From Sordariomycetes sp. S80-01Y (Eukaryota; Ascomycota; Sordariomycetes): 64,000 bases of DNA. Position numbers and translations under genes: made by a program. Of the stretch, positions 11,677 through 21,932 are shown one piece after another (position 1 is the stretch's first letter; each line of letters begins with the position of its first letter). A model generated the notes under the pieces. That model searched no databases and was not told the DNA's origin. It saw only the letters and a list, made by a program, of their open reading frames with translations. The stretch is taken from the NCBI GenBank assembly GCA_037042185.1, contig JAXQJY010000030.1, forward strand, positions 1,054,001 to 1,118,000. The letters run 5' to 3'.

Positions 11677-12083
11677 GCCCCTGAATCGCAACTTCTTGAT
11701 TAATCCTTGAGGCTAACGTCAAACTATAGCACAGGTTGAGGTTCGACTGTTCCACCTCAAGATGTTTCGAGGACTTTATATGGAAGAAGGAATTCTGAAA
11801 TCATTTGCAAAGGTCGAAATGGAAGTGATGCATTGAAGTGTCCAGCCTTCCTGGCATAGTTGGCTTAAGATGGCCATGGGGTCTAAACGCCTAAAAACTC
11901 CGGTGCAAGTGGTATCAATCCCTGTCGCTCTTGCAGCGCTCTCCTAAGTCCAGTGCCTCCTCCCTTGATACCATCGATGTGCCTGTAATAACCAATGATT
12001 AACTCCAAAACGCCTCTTGCCCCTTCCCCCCTTCCCAAGGGCTCCCGATACCAAGAAAAAAAGAAGAAAAAAGCTTTGCAAAG

Positions 12084-15000
12084 TCAAGGCGATGAGGACC
12101 CTGAGCGGCCACCTACACTGCCATTACGCCCTTCCTCCGGGCTTTCACTGCCCGGTTCCCGTGGTTGGTAATTCAACTTCATCTTCTCGTCCAGCAACGT
12201 GACAAGTCGCTCCGAGTACTGATCCAGGAGTCCGCTCAGAACAGTCTCATTCATGGCTTTGCTCCGGATTGCCCTGTCGCCGAGAGCAGCGGCTGTGAGA
12301 CGGAGCTCCTGATCTAACTCCGTCAGGACCTCTGGGCTTAGAGGTTCAGCGGATGTGAGTTTCTTTCTGTATGCGCGTAGCGTGCGACATGTTTGCTCCG
12401 TAGACATGTTGAGCGTGCCGAATGCACTACGCAAGTTCGTTCCTGACGTCTTCTTTCTGGCTGAAACGCCCAACGCTGGTAGAGACGGCCGTCGGGTGAC
12501 CTTTGACTTCGGGCTCGACGGAGGGCTGTACTGCCGACAATCGCCAGAAGGTCGCCGTGAAGGCGTGTCCTCGGCTATGGTGGTCTGGCTTGGACTGGTC
12601 TGCAGGTTGTTGGTCGGAGTCTTGACGTTGCTGTTCACGGCAAGATTCATCCGAGATGTTCTTCTTCGCAAAGTGCGTGGGGGAGATGGCTGGCGACTGC
12701 ATGATGATGGTCTTTGAAATTCAGCCAGGTCGGCCTTGCTGAGAACCTTTCTCAAGGTTGGTCGGCCTGCGACTGCGTCCTTCACCGGTGAGGGATCCCT
12801 ACTCATCGACCTCGGGGAGGGATCGTTCAAGTCCAAGGTCCAGATCATAATGGTGGCGTCCGAGCCAACGCTGACGACCTTCTTCGTTCCGTCATCTTCT
12901 TCGATCAAACAGACGCCATTTATGGCCTCTGTGTGGCCCCACTCACGACTCACGAAGGAGCCAGAGTTGGCGTCGTAAAGTCGTATGGACTTGTCGGTGT
13001 TGGATGTTCCCAGAAGGAAATCCATATCCTTGGGGGGCCACTGTCCGATTGAGAGTGAATCGAGCACAGCAGTTTCTGCGCCGCCCTCGTCCATGCATTT
13101 GAACGAGTAAGTCTGTCGGCCGGTGCCTAGATCAAACTGGCAGATCGAGCGGTCTAGGAAGGAGACAAAGGCTGTTTGTGTATCCTGGCCCAGAGTCATC
13201 GAGGTCGGGGATGCTTTCAACGAGATGACTTTACTTGGAACCGCTGCGATCACATCAGGCTCATCCTCCTTGGTAAGGATGTCGTGGACCTGCATTGTCC
13301 GATCCATCGAACATGTGATGACCCGGTCGTTCGATGGTATCAGCACTTGAACAACCTTTGAGTTGTAGTCGATCGTTTGGAAATGCTCGATATCGCCATT
13401 TGAGTTTCGCTGGAACAGCTGTGCGGTACGATCACGGCCGCATGTAGCCATGAGAAACTTTGAGTCGTCCTCGTACAAGCTGATACACAGGCAATCAGCC
13501 GAGTGCGCCTTGGTGTCGAGCAAGCATTCACTCGTAGCCATGTCGGTAACTCTTAAGACACCCTGACGGTCCGAGGTGATCAGAAGCTTCCCGTATTTTG
13601 ACACCCGGGCACAAGTCATCTGATTCATGATGCCCATTTCCGCATCTTGCTCAGAGGTCTCGACGGGTATGTGTATCAATGACTTCACCTGGCCCTCCAA
13701 GTCCCAGAAAGCCACGATGCCCGAGCCCGACCAGGTGACAAACGCAGCGTCCATGCGATTCGGCTTCTGCAGGGGCTGTATCCCGACAATCGCTTCGCCG
13801 TGCCCGGGAAGCGTGATGTGCGAGCCGACCTCAGCCTTGTTACCGGGCATGTTGTCGGGGTTCCAGATGTCGATAGAGTGGTTGGAGTCGATGGTGACGA
13901 ACTTGTGGTCCAGAAAGCCCATTGCAACGAACCCTCTTGCCATCGTCGTCGAGCTTAGGACACTCTTCTCACTACCGTCCATAACACCATCCACGTCAAG
14001 TGTCGCAAAGTCGCCGTCCCTGCCTCCGACATATGCAATGTTACCCCGAATGGTGATGGTCGCAATGGCGAATCCGATGTTGAGGACCTTGAGCAGTTTC
14101 ATCTGCTTGTCGTCATCGTCGAAAACGCACACATCGCCACCTTCGGTGCAGATAATCAGCTTCTTACCGTCTACACCGGCGCACGAGAAAGTTGCCTCCA
14201 ATAGGTTGCCGAGTAATACGTTTCGTCCAGGCAAGGCCTTTTGCGACGGTGGTGTCGATGTTGATTCACTCAAGAAGCGTTGCTTTGTGGGCGATGTAGC
14301 TGCGCCCTCCTCGATCTTCCACATCTTGACGTGTCGCACGCCGAGGGTGATGAGTGAGTTGCCCAGCCACACCATATCCTTGATATAGGAGGTGCACCGG
14401 TTCTGCTGGAAGAGCCTCGCAGAACCCGTTCGGGGGTCGATCTTCCAGACATATAGGAAGCCATCGTTCGCGGCACCGAGAGATGCTAGCCACCTGGAGT
14501 CTGGAGACCAAGCGACGGCCCTGACGCCAAAGGCGTGCTCACTTATTGACACCAAGGGCACGTCGGAGGATGCATCCTGGAGGTTGAATATGAGCACCCG
14601 CGGGGCATATCCTGTTTCGCCAACGGCCAAGTATCTCCCGTCGCGACTCAGAGAGAGGCATGTCGCCGCTTTTATGCGCTCGCGACTAGTCCATGTCTTC
14701 GAGCTCGGGGAGTCCCCCCAATCACCACCGTTTCCGTAAGGGGATCCGTATGTCGATTCCCTCAGTGCAACTCTGCCCCGACTGTCGTTTGCTTTAGGAG
14801 TTGCAGTCGGTGTTGACGGCGCATTCTGAAAGACGGAAGCAGGGTATATAGGCTGCGCCGTCGGCCGGGCACGGAAAAATCGTTGCGAGTAGTTGTCTCC
14901 TTGTACGTCCACCACCACCACAGCGCCACCGGCGATGTATGCAAATGAGGAGTTGACGGCGTCGAAGCCACTTGGAGACGAGCATGTAGTCCCGACTACT

Positions 15001-15128
15001 CGTTTCAAGGACAGTCGGGATTCATGGTTCGTGGCCCGGCCGCGCAAAGGAGATCGAGAGGGTCGGCCGAGGTAGGGAGAGTTTGAGGGAGTCAACTTCA
15101 GCCTGTTGCTGGAGGGAGTGGCGGCCAT
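12084..15128 (-). CDS. WD40-repeat protein, MABP1/WDR62 family
   Basis: Single exon, 1014 residues. Two WD40 beta-propellers fill about residues 45-760; repeat cores such as AVAWSPDSRWLASLG, VYVWKIDP-like strands and TCGRDRTAQLF are visible. The N-terminus is Ser/Pro/Arg-rich and the C-terminal ~250 residues are disordered, with a short helical stretch (ALGDRAIRSKAMNETVLSGL) near residue 950. In animals this family (WDR62/MAPKBP1) scaffolds JNK signalling at spindle poles. The fungal role is not established, so I give only the family. Start is the first ATG, followed by a basic Ser-rich segment. It has same-strand neighbours on both sides but no operon is implied. Confidence 0.8.
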   Translation of the reverse strand: MAATPSSNRLKLTPSNSPYLGRPSRSPLRGRATNHESRLSLKRVVGTTCSSPSGFDAVNSSFAYIAGGAVVVVDVQGDNYSQRFFRARPTAQPIYPASVFQNAPSTPTATPKANDSRGRVALRESTYGSPYGNGGDWGDSPSSKTWTSRERIKAATCLSLSRDGRYLAVGETGYAPRVLIFNLQDASSDVPLVSISEHAFGVRAVAWSPDSRWLASLGAANDGFLYVWKIDPRTGSARLFQQNRCTSYIKDMVWLGNSLITLGVRHVKMWKIEEGAATSPTKQRFLSESTSTPPSQKALPGRNVLLGNLLEATFSCAGVDGKKLIICTEGGDVCVFDDDDKQMKLLKVLNIGFAIATITIRGNIAYVGGRDGDFATLDVDGVMDGSEKSVLSSTTMARGFVAMGFLDHKFVTIDSNHSIDIWNPDNMPGNKAEVGSHITLPGHGEAIVGIQPLQKPNRMDAAFVTWSGSGIVAFWDLEGQVKSLIHIPVETSEQDAEMGIMNQMTCARVSKYGKLLITSDRQGVLRVTDMATSECLLDTKAHSADCLCISLYEDDSKFLMATCGRDRTAQLFQRNSNGDIEHFQTIDYNSKVVQVLIPSNDRVITCSMDRTMQVHDILTKEDEPDVIAAVPSKVISLKASPTSMTLGQDTQTAFVSFLDRSICQFDLGTGRQTYSFKCMDEGGAETAVLDSLSIGQWPPKDMDFLLGTSNTDKSIRLYDANSGSFVSREWGHTEAINGVCLIEEDDGTKKVVSVGSDATIMIWTLDLNDPSPRSMSRDPSPVKDAVAGRPTLRKVLSKADLAEFQRPSSCSRQPSPPRTLRRRTSRMNLAVNSNVKTPTNNLQTSPSQTTIAEDTPSRRPSGDCRQYSPPSSPKSKVTRRPSLPALGVSARKKTSGTNLRSAFGTLNMSTEQTCRTLRAYRKKLTSAEPLSPEVLTELDQELRLTAAALGDRAIRSKAMNETVLSGLLDQYSERLVTLLDEKMKLNYQPREPGSESPEEGRNGSVGGRSGSSSP

Positions 15129-16655
15129 TGTTGCGCCATGGACTCATGTAGACGGTTTCGGGAAGGAATTGAACAAAGCGAGAGTCGGATATCATGAAGA
15201 CCAAAGAGAAGAAGCAGTTGTGTTGTCGTAGTGGTCGGTAGGTATTTCGAGAGTTCGGCGAGAAGGGAAATGTGTGTGCGTGTGTGTATGTAAGTCGTTT
15301 AAAGGTTCAAAAGCTGGAGCCGGTCAATTCACATTCAGCATGCGCCACACGAGGGAGCACCACTCACAATGACTGTAGAAGAAGGAACAAAGGCATTGCT
15401 GCCCGTAGCGAAAGACTTATCCTGGTGATCAAAGTTGTTGCGAGAGGCAGAGGTGACGAAGGAGAGGAGAACCGGAGCTGGCAGAGCTATCAAGAGGTGA
15501 CAAGGGTTCGCCTTTGTTTTTGCGCTGGTGACGGTTGTCCGGGGGCTGGGTGGCTGATGTGCGCTGTGAGTGGCTGATACCTGGGCTGGCACAGGGGGGG
15601 CTTGGGGGGGTTCTGGCCAATCCCTGCGCTAACGCCGGCGGACAATCAGGGGCCGTGCGTTGGCGCTGCTGCGAGGTTACTGGACCCGAACAAACGGGAT
15701 GGCGTGGGAGGGCAGTGTACTTTGTAAATGCTGCTCTTAGGTTCGACGTAGATGGGGGAGAAGATCCGCCTTGGAACTGAGCATGTAGAGGAAGAGGGAG
15801 GTTGAAAAAGGCTGTGAGACTCTGCCTCCATAAGACAAAGGAGGGAAATTGTGTTGCTCAAGCCACGTTCGTGCCTCGTTTCTCTTGTCTCCAAGCTCGA
15901 GGTCAGTGCTTATTCCCCTTTCCCACAGGTTGAGCTGCCGTCACGGCGCCACCAACAGCACCAGCTGATCTGCGATAAGCTCGGCACCCCTATCAAGTAG
16001 CTATTTGCCCACGCCTGCGGAGTATAGTACTATGTCCAGATGTGCACGTTATCACTGCTCAGGCAGCACCATGACCCTCCAATGTTCCACAGCACCAGTC
16101 CATGTGAACCTTACGATCCCTCTTCGAACCTCGCCCTTTTCCTCGTACACACGGAGAGCCTTTGGATTCGAGTCCGGCCCTCGTGATCCCAGCTCCAAGC
16201 ACTCCCCACCCTCGGCAGCCCGGCGCTCTCTGGCAACCCTGTTAGCGCCGTGACCGTCTGCTGGGTAAATGAGGATGCACCTCACCCCCGGTCCGTCACG
16301 TTGGCGTCGGCATTGAGCCGTGACCTTGCTCTCTTAGGACCTTTGGCGACGCATGCATGTAGCTTTTCCGCAGGAACTTGTGGCGTGCTCCAATGGGCCT
16401 CGTGCCGAGCCTCGACGCGGACGCTAAAGGAGCTGTGATGATGAGGGGTGACGGCGCGCGTTTTGACGCGTCTTCAACTTGCCGTGTCTGCTGCCGAAGT
16501 CGTCGCACTTCCGGCGTCGCAAGTGCTCAAAGTAAGCCGTGGATGGATGTGTCGTCACGGTCCGAGGTCGGTATGAGGGTGCGGCAAGATGGTGATGAAG
16601 TTGATATGGAACTACCTTCTGATGGCAACGGTGCTGTACATGGTGTTGATAGATA
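15129..16655. other. Intergenic, 1.5 kb, no gene seen
   Basis: Between the WD40 gene start and the CWC27 stop, both on the minus strand. A short TG repeat lies at 15271-15290, about 150 bp upstream of the WD40 start. The many short frames show no domain or splice support. Confidence 0.5.
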
Positions 16656-18269
16656 TCATCGCGCTCCTCTCCCAGCTAGCGAGGAGGCCTGCGCCAGCTT
16701 TGCGTTCCTCGCTTGATCTCTCCTCTGGTCCCATTGCCTCCCCGACTGTCCATCCTTTGGCTCCCTATGCGCTCTCTTCTCCTCCTTGAGATTTCGGGCC
16801 TTTTCCCTGGGGTCAATCACTACCAGCTCTTCCTCCGCTTTCTTGCGATCGTTGAGGTCTTTTCCTAGTTTCTCGGCGACACAGGATAGCGAATGCGACA
16901 TCCAACCTTCGTCGTCGCTGTCCTCCTTCTCCTGCTTGTCCCAGGACGTGCAACTTTGGCAATTGGCGATAAAGTGTAAATCGCAAAGCTCGGCCTCGTC
17001 GTCCCCGACAGGTGCCGAGCCTTCCCTCCCCTCGGCAAGATTGTGAGCAGCCGTGTCCGTCTCCTTTCCTGGAGGTGCCCGATCCAGCTGCGACTGAAAG
17101 GCCCGCAGCATCCGCGCCGTCTTGGGGTCGTCATTCCCGCCAGGCCGCCGTTTACGGGCGCCTTTGATTGATGTCGGGGGTATCATGGCGCCCAAAGCCG
17201 ACTTCTTTTCCTCTTGGACCTTGGGTCCAGTATCGACATTGCGCCTCATTGACGCTTTGAGAGCAGCGATCTCCTCATTGGCTTTCTCAAGAGCGGTCTT
17301 CTGCTGCACAGGCTCGGGCTCCGGAGAGGAAGATGACTCCAGAGGCTTTGAGGATTCTTTTCTTGCTGGCTCTGCCTCTGGCGCGTGGCTCTCCGTCGTC
17401 TTCCCAAGTTCGGGACTTCTTCGCTTCGGAGATTCTCGTCGTTTCTTTGGTTTCGACTTTGGCTTCTCGGTTTGCTCTTCTTCTTGGGCTTCCTCGGCAA
17501 ACAAGGCTGTGTTGAACTTCGGCTTCTTCAGAACTGGAAGTTCCTCCTCACCGTCCTCATCGTCGCCGAAGCTCAGCAACTGCTTACCCCCCTTGCGCTT
17601 TTTCTTCTTCTCCTTCGGTGCAGGTGCCTTCGCGGGTGCTTGTGTCGCTACCCTTGATCTCTTCACCATGTCTTCGAATGGATTGATCAGCACCTCGACG
17701 CTCGTGACCTTGACCGGATATAGTGGCCGTTCCGTAGCCTCGTCAATCTCAGATTCTCCAATCTTGGCCAAGTTGTAGATTGTATCTCCAGCCACTCTTC
17801 CAAACATCGTATTCTTCCCGTTCAACTCCTCCGTCTTCCCAAGTGTGAAGAAAAACTGGCTTCCATTCGTGTCAGGCCGCCCATCGTTGGCCATTCCCAA
17901 CAGGCCTCTCCTGTTGAACTTCAACCTCGAATGGAACTCGTCCTTGAAATTGATGCCCTGCGGTCCAGCATTCTTCCCCTGGCGCATATCCATCGGCCAC
18001 GGGTCCAAGTCCCCGCTGAACGCCCCGCCATCGTATATAGACTCGCCACCATTGCCAGTTCCTGTGGGATCGCCGCCTTGGAGGATGAAGCCGGGAACGA
18101 GGCGGTGGAAGATGGTGTTGTCATAGTATCCGTCAAGGGCGAGCTGAAGAAAGTTGCGACACGTGAGTGGAGCTTGCTTTGCGAAGAGCTCGACGGAAAT
18201 CTCGCCGAGGGTCGTGTGAATGATTGCCGAGGCGGTCGGCTGGGGCTCGAGGTTGTAGATGGCCGACAT
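16656..18269 (-). CDS. CWC27: Spliceosome-associated cyclophilin Cwc27
   Basis: Component of activated spliceosomes (Bact stage). The ATG at 18269 gives 537 residues and starts exactly at the conserved MSAIYNLEP; the upstream open frame lacks a better start. Cyclophilin domain at residues ~8-190 has FHRLVPGFILQGGD (Arg56, Phe61, Gln64). The position of cyclophilin A Trp121 is Glu148 and that of His126 is Asn153. A Trp-to-Glu change is the known hallmark of this family and predicts little prolyl-isomerase activity. An extra segment of about 27 residues (after GGESIYDG, ~81-108) enlarges one loop. The C-terminal half is Lys/Glu-rich with the conserved MRRNVDTG, ARKRRPGGNDDPKTARML and HFIANCQSC blocks. 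Confidence 0.92.
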   Translation of the reverse strand: MSAIYNLEPQPTASAIIHTTLGEISVELFAKQAPLTCRNFLQLALDGYYDNTIFHRLVPGFILQGGDPTGTGNGGESIYDGGAFSGDLDPWPMDMRQGKNAGPQGINFKDEFHSRLKFNRRGLLGMANDGRPDTNGSQFFFTLGKTEELNGKNTMFGRVAGDTIYNLAKIGESEIDEATERPLYPVKVTSVEVLINPFEDMVKRSRVATQAPAKAPAPKEKKKKRKGGKQLLSFGDDEDGEEELPVLKKPKFNTALFAEEAQEEEQTEKPKSKPKKRRESPKRRSPELGKTTESHAPEAEPARKESSKPLESSSSPEPEPVQQKTALEKANEEIAALKASMRRNVDTGPKVQEEKKSALGAMIPPTSIKGARKRRPGGNDDPKTARMLRAFQSQLDRAPPGKETDTAAHNLAEGREGSAPVGDDEAELCDLHFIANCQSCTSWDKQEKEDSDDEGWMSHSLSCVAEKLGKDLNDRKKAEEELVVIDPREKARNLKEEKRAHREPKDGQSGRQWDQRRDQARNAKLAQASSLAGRGAR

Positions 18270-18753
18270 GATGGCCGCGCGCGCTCGCGATGCGCTGGCA
18301 GATCCTGTATGACGGTGCGCACCGTCGCGCTTATTATAGAAAAGAGCCCGCCTTCGAGGTTTCGAGGAAGATGCGTGGTACTGCGAAAGGGTGGTCGCGG
18401 CTGGGGTTGGTGTCGCGACTCTCGAGCTCGAGCTCGATGTCGATGTTTCTGCGCTTATCGATAGGCAAGCGGAACGAAATGTCAAAACATAGCGCGGGAT
18501 CCACACCCTACGTCGACAGCACTCCCCCTTTCACCTCGTCAGTTCACATTTTATAAATGAGCTTTCAGGTTTCAGACACGTTTAATTGTGTGGTCTTCAC
18601 TTATTGTTTGTGTTATTCTGCTTGAAGCCGCGAGGTTGGCATTGGGCAGACAAACCCCGAGTTCCAGCATACCTGCCAGCCCCTCGGAGCGTGTGAGAGG
18701 AAGCTTGGCTCAGGAGGCCTGATGGACCTCCCCTGCTCGGGACTTTTTACTGC
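18270..18753. other. Intergenic, CWC27 promoter side
   Basis: Short spacer holding the CWC27 upstream region and the tetraspanin 3' end. No gene signal. A minus open frame continues upstream of the CWC27 start to 18506 but lacks an ATG suited to the family. Confidence 0.45.
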
Positions 18754-19695
18754 TCAATTACTGCTCCAGGCATTGTGCTCGTGAGGGGCAGAGGGTTCGA
18801 CCCGCGGTCCAGCTTCCTCGGCCCCGTCTTCTTCGTCGATCGAGCCATAGCCCTGGCGCCTGTCCCCTTGTTCCCCGTCCTCTTCGTCCGCGGTACGGCC
18901 AGTCAGAAGTGGACGACTACTTCCAGTTTCGTGTTGACCCATGGCTTGTTTCCAGCCCCCGGCTCTCCAGGAATCCCACCAGTTTGTTCCTTCTCTCATC
19001 ATCAACAGTCCGAACATCTGTCAAGGTCAGTGTAAGACTATCATGGAGGGCTTGCATTGCAAACGAGACATACCTGCAACAGCATGACAGCGAGGACGAC
19101 AGCCAGATCAATGCCGGCGTTCGTCTGCATCGCCTTCGTCCACGGCCCCCTACACGCCTTGTCCCTGCCGTAAGTGTCCGCACAAGTACTCGCGTGACCA
19201 TCCTTTGGCCAAGGATATCCTCGATCCTTCACGCTGTTGAAGCCACAGCAATCCAGTGTGTCCTGGATCTGCCTTACAGCGTGAGCGTCGTGGGCCTGGA
19301 ACTTGCCCTTCCAAGTATTCTCAAGAACACAATTTAGACCCTCTGAGGGAATGACCCCCTCGAAAAGAAGTGTCACAAGTATAGTAGCGATCAAGCCCTG
19401 CAGTGTTTGAAGAATGAAGGGTGCGAGCTGCTGAAGACGCGAGGCATCGTGGTGGGCTGAGTGGAGGAGGCTGGGATGAACGTAGGCATTAACGAATCCC
19501 GCAATAGGCAGGATCGCCACGAGGATGGAGAATGCGCCGGAGAATGGAAGTGAGAGCGACGAGGCGTGGAAATGGACGACCCTTCGCCAGCTGTTAGTTG
19601 AGGTAAACGTGGAGGGAGCATGAGGGTGCCTACACAGCGACACCGAAGAGCAACGCGCTCACCAGGAGGTACGCAAGGCCGATTTTATTGATCAT
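18754..19695 (-). CDS. Tetraspanin-like membrane protein
   Basis: Three exons, 19695-19634, 19590-19074 and 19017-18754, give 280 residues. Introns of 41 and 56 bp keep frame and restore the protein. Four hydrophobic segments: TM1 near residues 5-21 (IGLAYLLVSALLFGVAV), TM2 ~37-58, TM3 ~75-100, and TM4 ~185-205, which is rebuilt by the second splice. The large extracellular loop between TM3 and TM4 holds the tetraspanin signature CCGFNS plus two further cysteines. The C-terminal cytosolic tail is long, acidic and Glu/Asp-rich. Fungal tetraspanins fall into PLS1, TSP2 and TSP3 groups; the CCG loop fits, and I favour the TSP3-like group, but this is not certain. Possible role in membrane organisation or polarised growth. 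Confidence 0.72.
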
Positions 19696-20423
19696 GTTGC
19701 AGGTTTCGCCGTGAGCTGCTTTGCCTCGACTGGCAATGCAGATTAGTGTCGCGTTCAAGAGCGTGTGGTTGTTCGAGGTAGAAGGAAGCTTCACCGTCCA
19801 TCGTCAAGTCGATGCGGGGAAGTGTTGTTATTGTTTCCTCTTCTCCCCTCGGTGCCAAGGGTGCCTCGTTAAAGCCAGAATTTTACCAAGCTGGCCAATA
19901 CTTGAGGCGCAGATCATTAAATCACGAGGTGAGACCTGCGGGAGGCCGGCTGTGAAGCAGACGAGGGTGACATCATGATGGCCGCTGTTGAACGTGGCCT
20001 CAGACAGGAGCGTGACAGCTGAGACCCCGAGTCTAAGCCATGGGCGTCTAGTCTAGATGCTTGTGTTACACCAACCACAACGGTCCCATACTCCACGCAA
20101 ACACAAGCCAGCCTTATCACATTCTTTCTCTTGATATGGAGGAGCCGCGCAAAGTGTAGTGTACAATTCGCGTGGGGCTGGGGACCACCCGCCCAGTCCT
20201 GCCACTAAACTGGTCGCGGAAAGGAGATAAAAGAGGGGTGTCGCTTGTTTACGACATCGGCATGATTACATCTCTCCTGGTCTCTCAAGCACTATTTCGG
20301 TCAATGAAGAGGACGATGGACAAGTCAATCACTCGGTAGGTCGGTAGATCGTCGGAGAATCCATCAATTGATTAGGTAGCGGAGTTTCTTGTTGATTCTT
20401 AGCCGCCTTTTCCGAATGCTTAC
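19696..20423. promoter_or_regulatory. Divergent spacer, tetraspanin / hydrolase
   Basis: 728 bp between two head-to-head genes. A GATAAAA stretch near 20227 could serve as a TATA-like element for the plus-strand gene. No gene seen. Confidence 0.4.
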
Positions 20424-21365
20424 ATGGAATTCCTGAAAATTGACGAGTACACACATCTCACCATGGAATCTTCACCCGAACTCTTCGTGCGCCTTTCGAA
20501 CGGTGTTCGTATCTGCTATCAAACCTTCGGCAAATTAAGCGATCCAGCCGTCATTCTCATCCCCGGCAATGGTGGTTCAATGCTGGATTGGCCCGAGGGA
20601 CTTGTCCAGATGCTGAACCCTCCCGGCGGTGCTCCTCGACGCTGCATCATCCGGTTCGATCAACGCGACACTGGCTTGTCGACCGAGTTCCCAGTTCCAG
20701 GAGGCTACTCTCTCCAAGATATGGCTGGGGATATAGAGGGTCTGGTAGATCACCTCGGACTTAGCAATGGCTTCCACCTTGTCGGTGCAAGCAAAGGCGG
20801 GCCGTTGGCGTATACCGTTGCCGCGCGCAGACCAAAGCAGGCGAGAAGCCTGACTCTGGCATATACTTCACCGGGTGTGAGCGAAGAGCTGCCGTTGGAG
20901 GAAGGGCTCGAGCTGGGCGTGTTGCCAATGACAGGGGGGATGGGAGACCAAAAGCCGGCCTATATTCGCTATGGCATGGCTCTCTACGATGCGCTCACCA
21001 CCCAGCCTGATGAACAGGAGAGGGAGGAAATGGAGGCGCTCGTGTCCAGGATCACGGATCGGGATGCCAAAGCCGGGACGCTGTACAGCAAAGGCCCGAA
21101 TCACGGAGCTGCGTCGTTGGAAGGCTCCGGTTGGCCTGGCGTAGAGACACTTAGGGATGTGAAATGTCCAGCAACGGTGATACAGGCCGCAAAAGACCAA
21201 TTCTTCGGCGTGAAGCACGGCGAGGCATTGGCGGCAGCTATCCCAGATAGCGAATATGTTGTGTGGGAAGATATTGGGCATGAGCTGCCGCGCCGAGTCT
21301 GGGGTCGTTTCGCAGAGGTTCTCTGGCAGACCTGGGAAAAGGGCGACAATAGCTGGGGATCCTAA
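20424..21365 (+). CDS. Alpha/beta hydrolase, RdmC-like esterase family
   Basis: Single exon, 313 residues. Alpha/beta-hydrolase fold with oxyanion region PGNGGS (47-52), nucleophile elbow GASKGG with Ser123, candidate acid Asp258 (AAKDQFF) and His286 (GHELP). The FDQRDTGLS strand is typical of the aclacinomycin methylesterase (RdmC)-like group. The substrate is unknown; no biosynthetic cluster surrounds it. A second in-frame ATG at 20463 has a stronger context (CACCATGG) and would shorten the protein by 13 residues without touching the fold, so it may be the real start. No signal peptide or membrane segment, so probably cytosolic. Confidence 0.85.
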   Translation: MEFLKIDEYTHLTMESSPELFVRLSNGVRICYQTFGKLSDPAVILIPGNGGSMLDWPEGLVQMLNPPGGAPRRCIIRFDQRDTGLSTEFPVPGGYSLQDMAGDIEGLVDHLGLSNGFHLVGASKGGPLAYTVAARRPKQARSLTLAYTSPGVSEELPLEEGLELGVLPMTGGMGDQKPAYIRYGMALYDALTTQPDEQEREEMEALVSRITDRDAKAGTLYSKGPNHGAASLEGSGWPGVETLRDVKCPATVIQAAKDQFFGVKHGEALAAAIPDSEYVVWEDIGHELPRRVWGRFAEVLWQTWEKGDNSWGS

Positions 21366-21932
21366 AAGACTATAGCCAGCGCACTTGAAAAAGCATGGTG
21401 ACAGCCGTGTCGAGCCCCCTTCTCCCCTGACGTCCTCTAGGTTTCTGAGGAGATTCACAAGGCCACGGGATGTGAGATCACCGCACTAACAGGCTGATGG
21501 TACTACGCTAACCCCGCCGACAGTGGTGGGAGATGAGGTTCCGAATGTGATCGGTGTGAACATGACACTGACTCGGAATGAAAAGGAGGCGCCCTCAAGT
21601 ATGCATCTTAGAAAGAGACTTGCCCTTTCGAATTCCGTTCCGATTCACGGAAAAGTGCCGTCTCATCTACAAACGTTCAACGCGCAGATTGACTTGAGGG
21701 GTTGTATTTTCGTACGGACAATTATTGCTTGTTTACACGAAACTAATTACGAGAACATAAAAAACGCAGACAATGTCGCCATGGACTACACCAGGCCCCG
21801 TATCGCACAGCAACACTGAGTCTGGACTTCACCTAAGACCTACAACAGCGTATTCCGAACTGTCCAGTGGATATCCTACAATTGAGCCCAATACAAAGAA
21901 ATCAGCGAGCGAGAAAACGATACAAATGAGAA
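21366..21932. other. Convergent spacer
   Basis: 567 bp between the hydrolase stop and the C2H2-like gene stop. A+T content rises from about 21600. No gene signal seen. Confidence 0.45.

Larger units (their letters stand above)
11346..12083. other. Intergenic spacer with promoter of the bromodomain gene
   Basis: Holds the upstream region of the bromodomain gene and the 3' region of the WD40 gene, which run in the same direction. A 117-codon minus frame (11402-11755) ends at a GTAAGT donor and may be leader sequence. Two ATCACGTGAT decamers lie here. Confidence 0.5.

Noticed and set aside
11402-11755. Minus-strand frame as first exon of the bromodomain gene
   Set aside because: Its GTAAGT donor cannot be joined in phase to good acceptors before the conserved block; it may be leader sequence only.
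18270-18506. Longer N-terminus of CWC27
   Set aside because: The conserved family start MSAIYNLEP matches the ATG at 18269; the upstream extension is Ser/Thr/Arg-rich leader.
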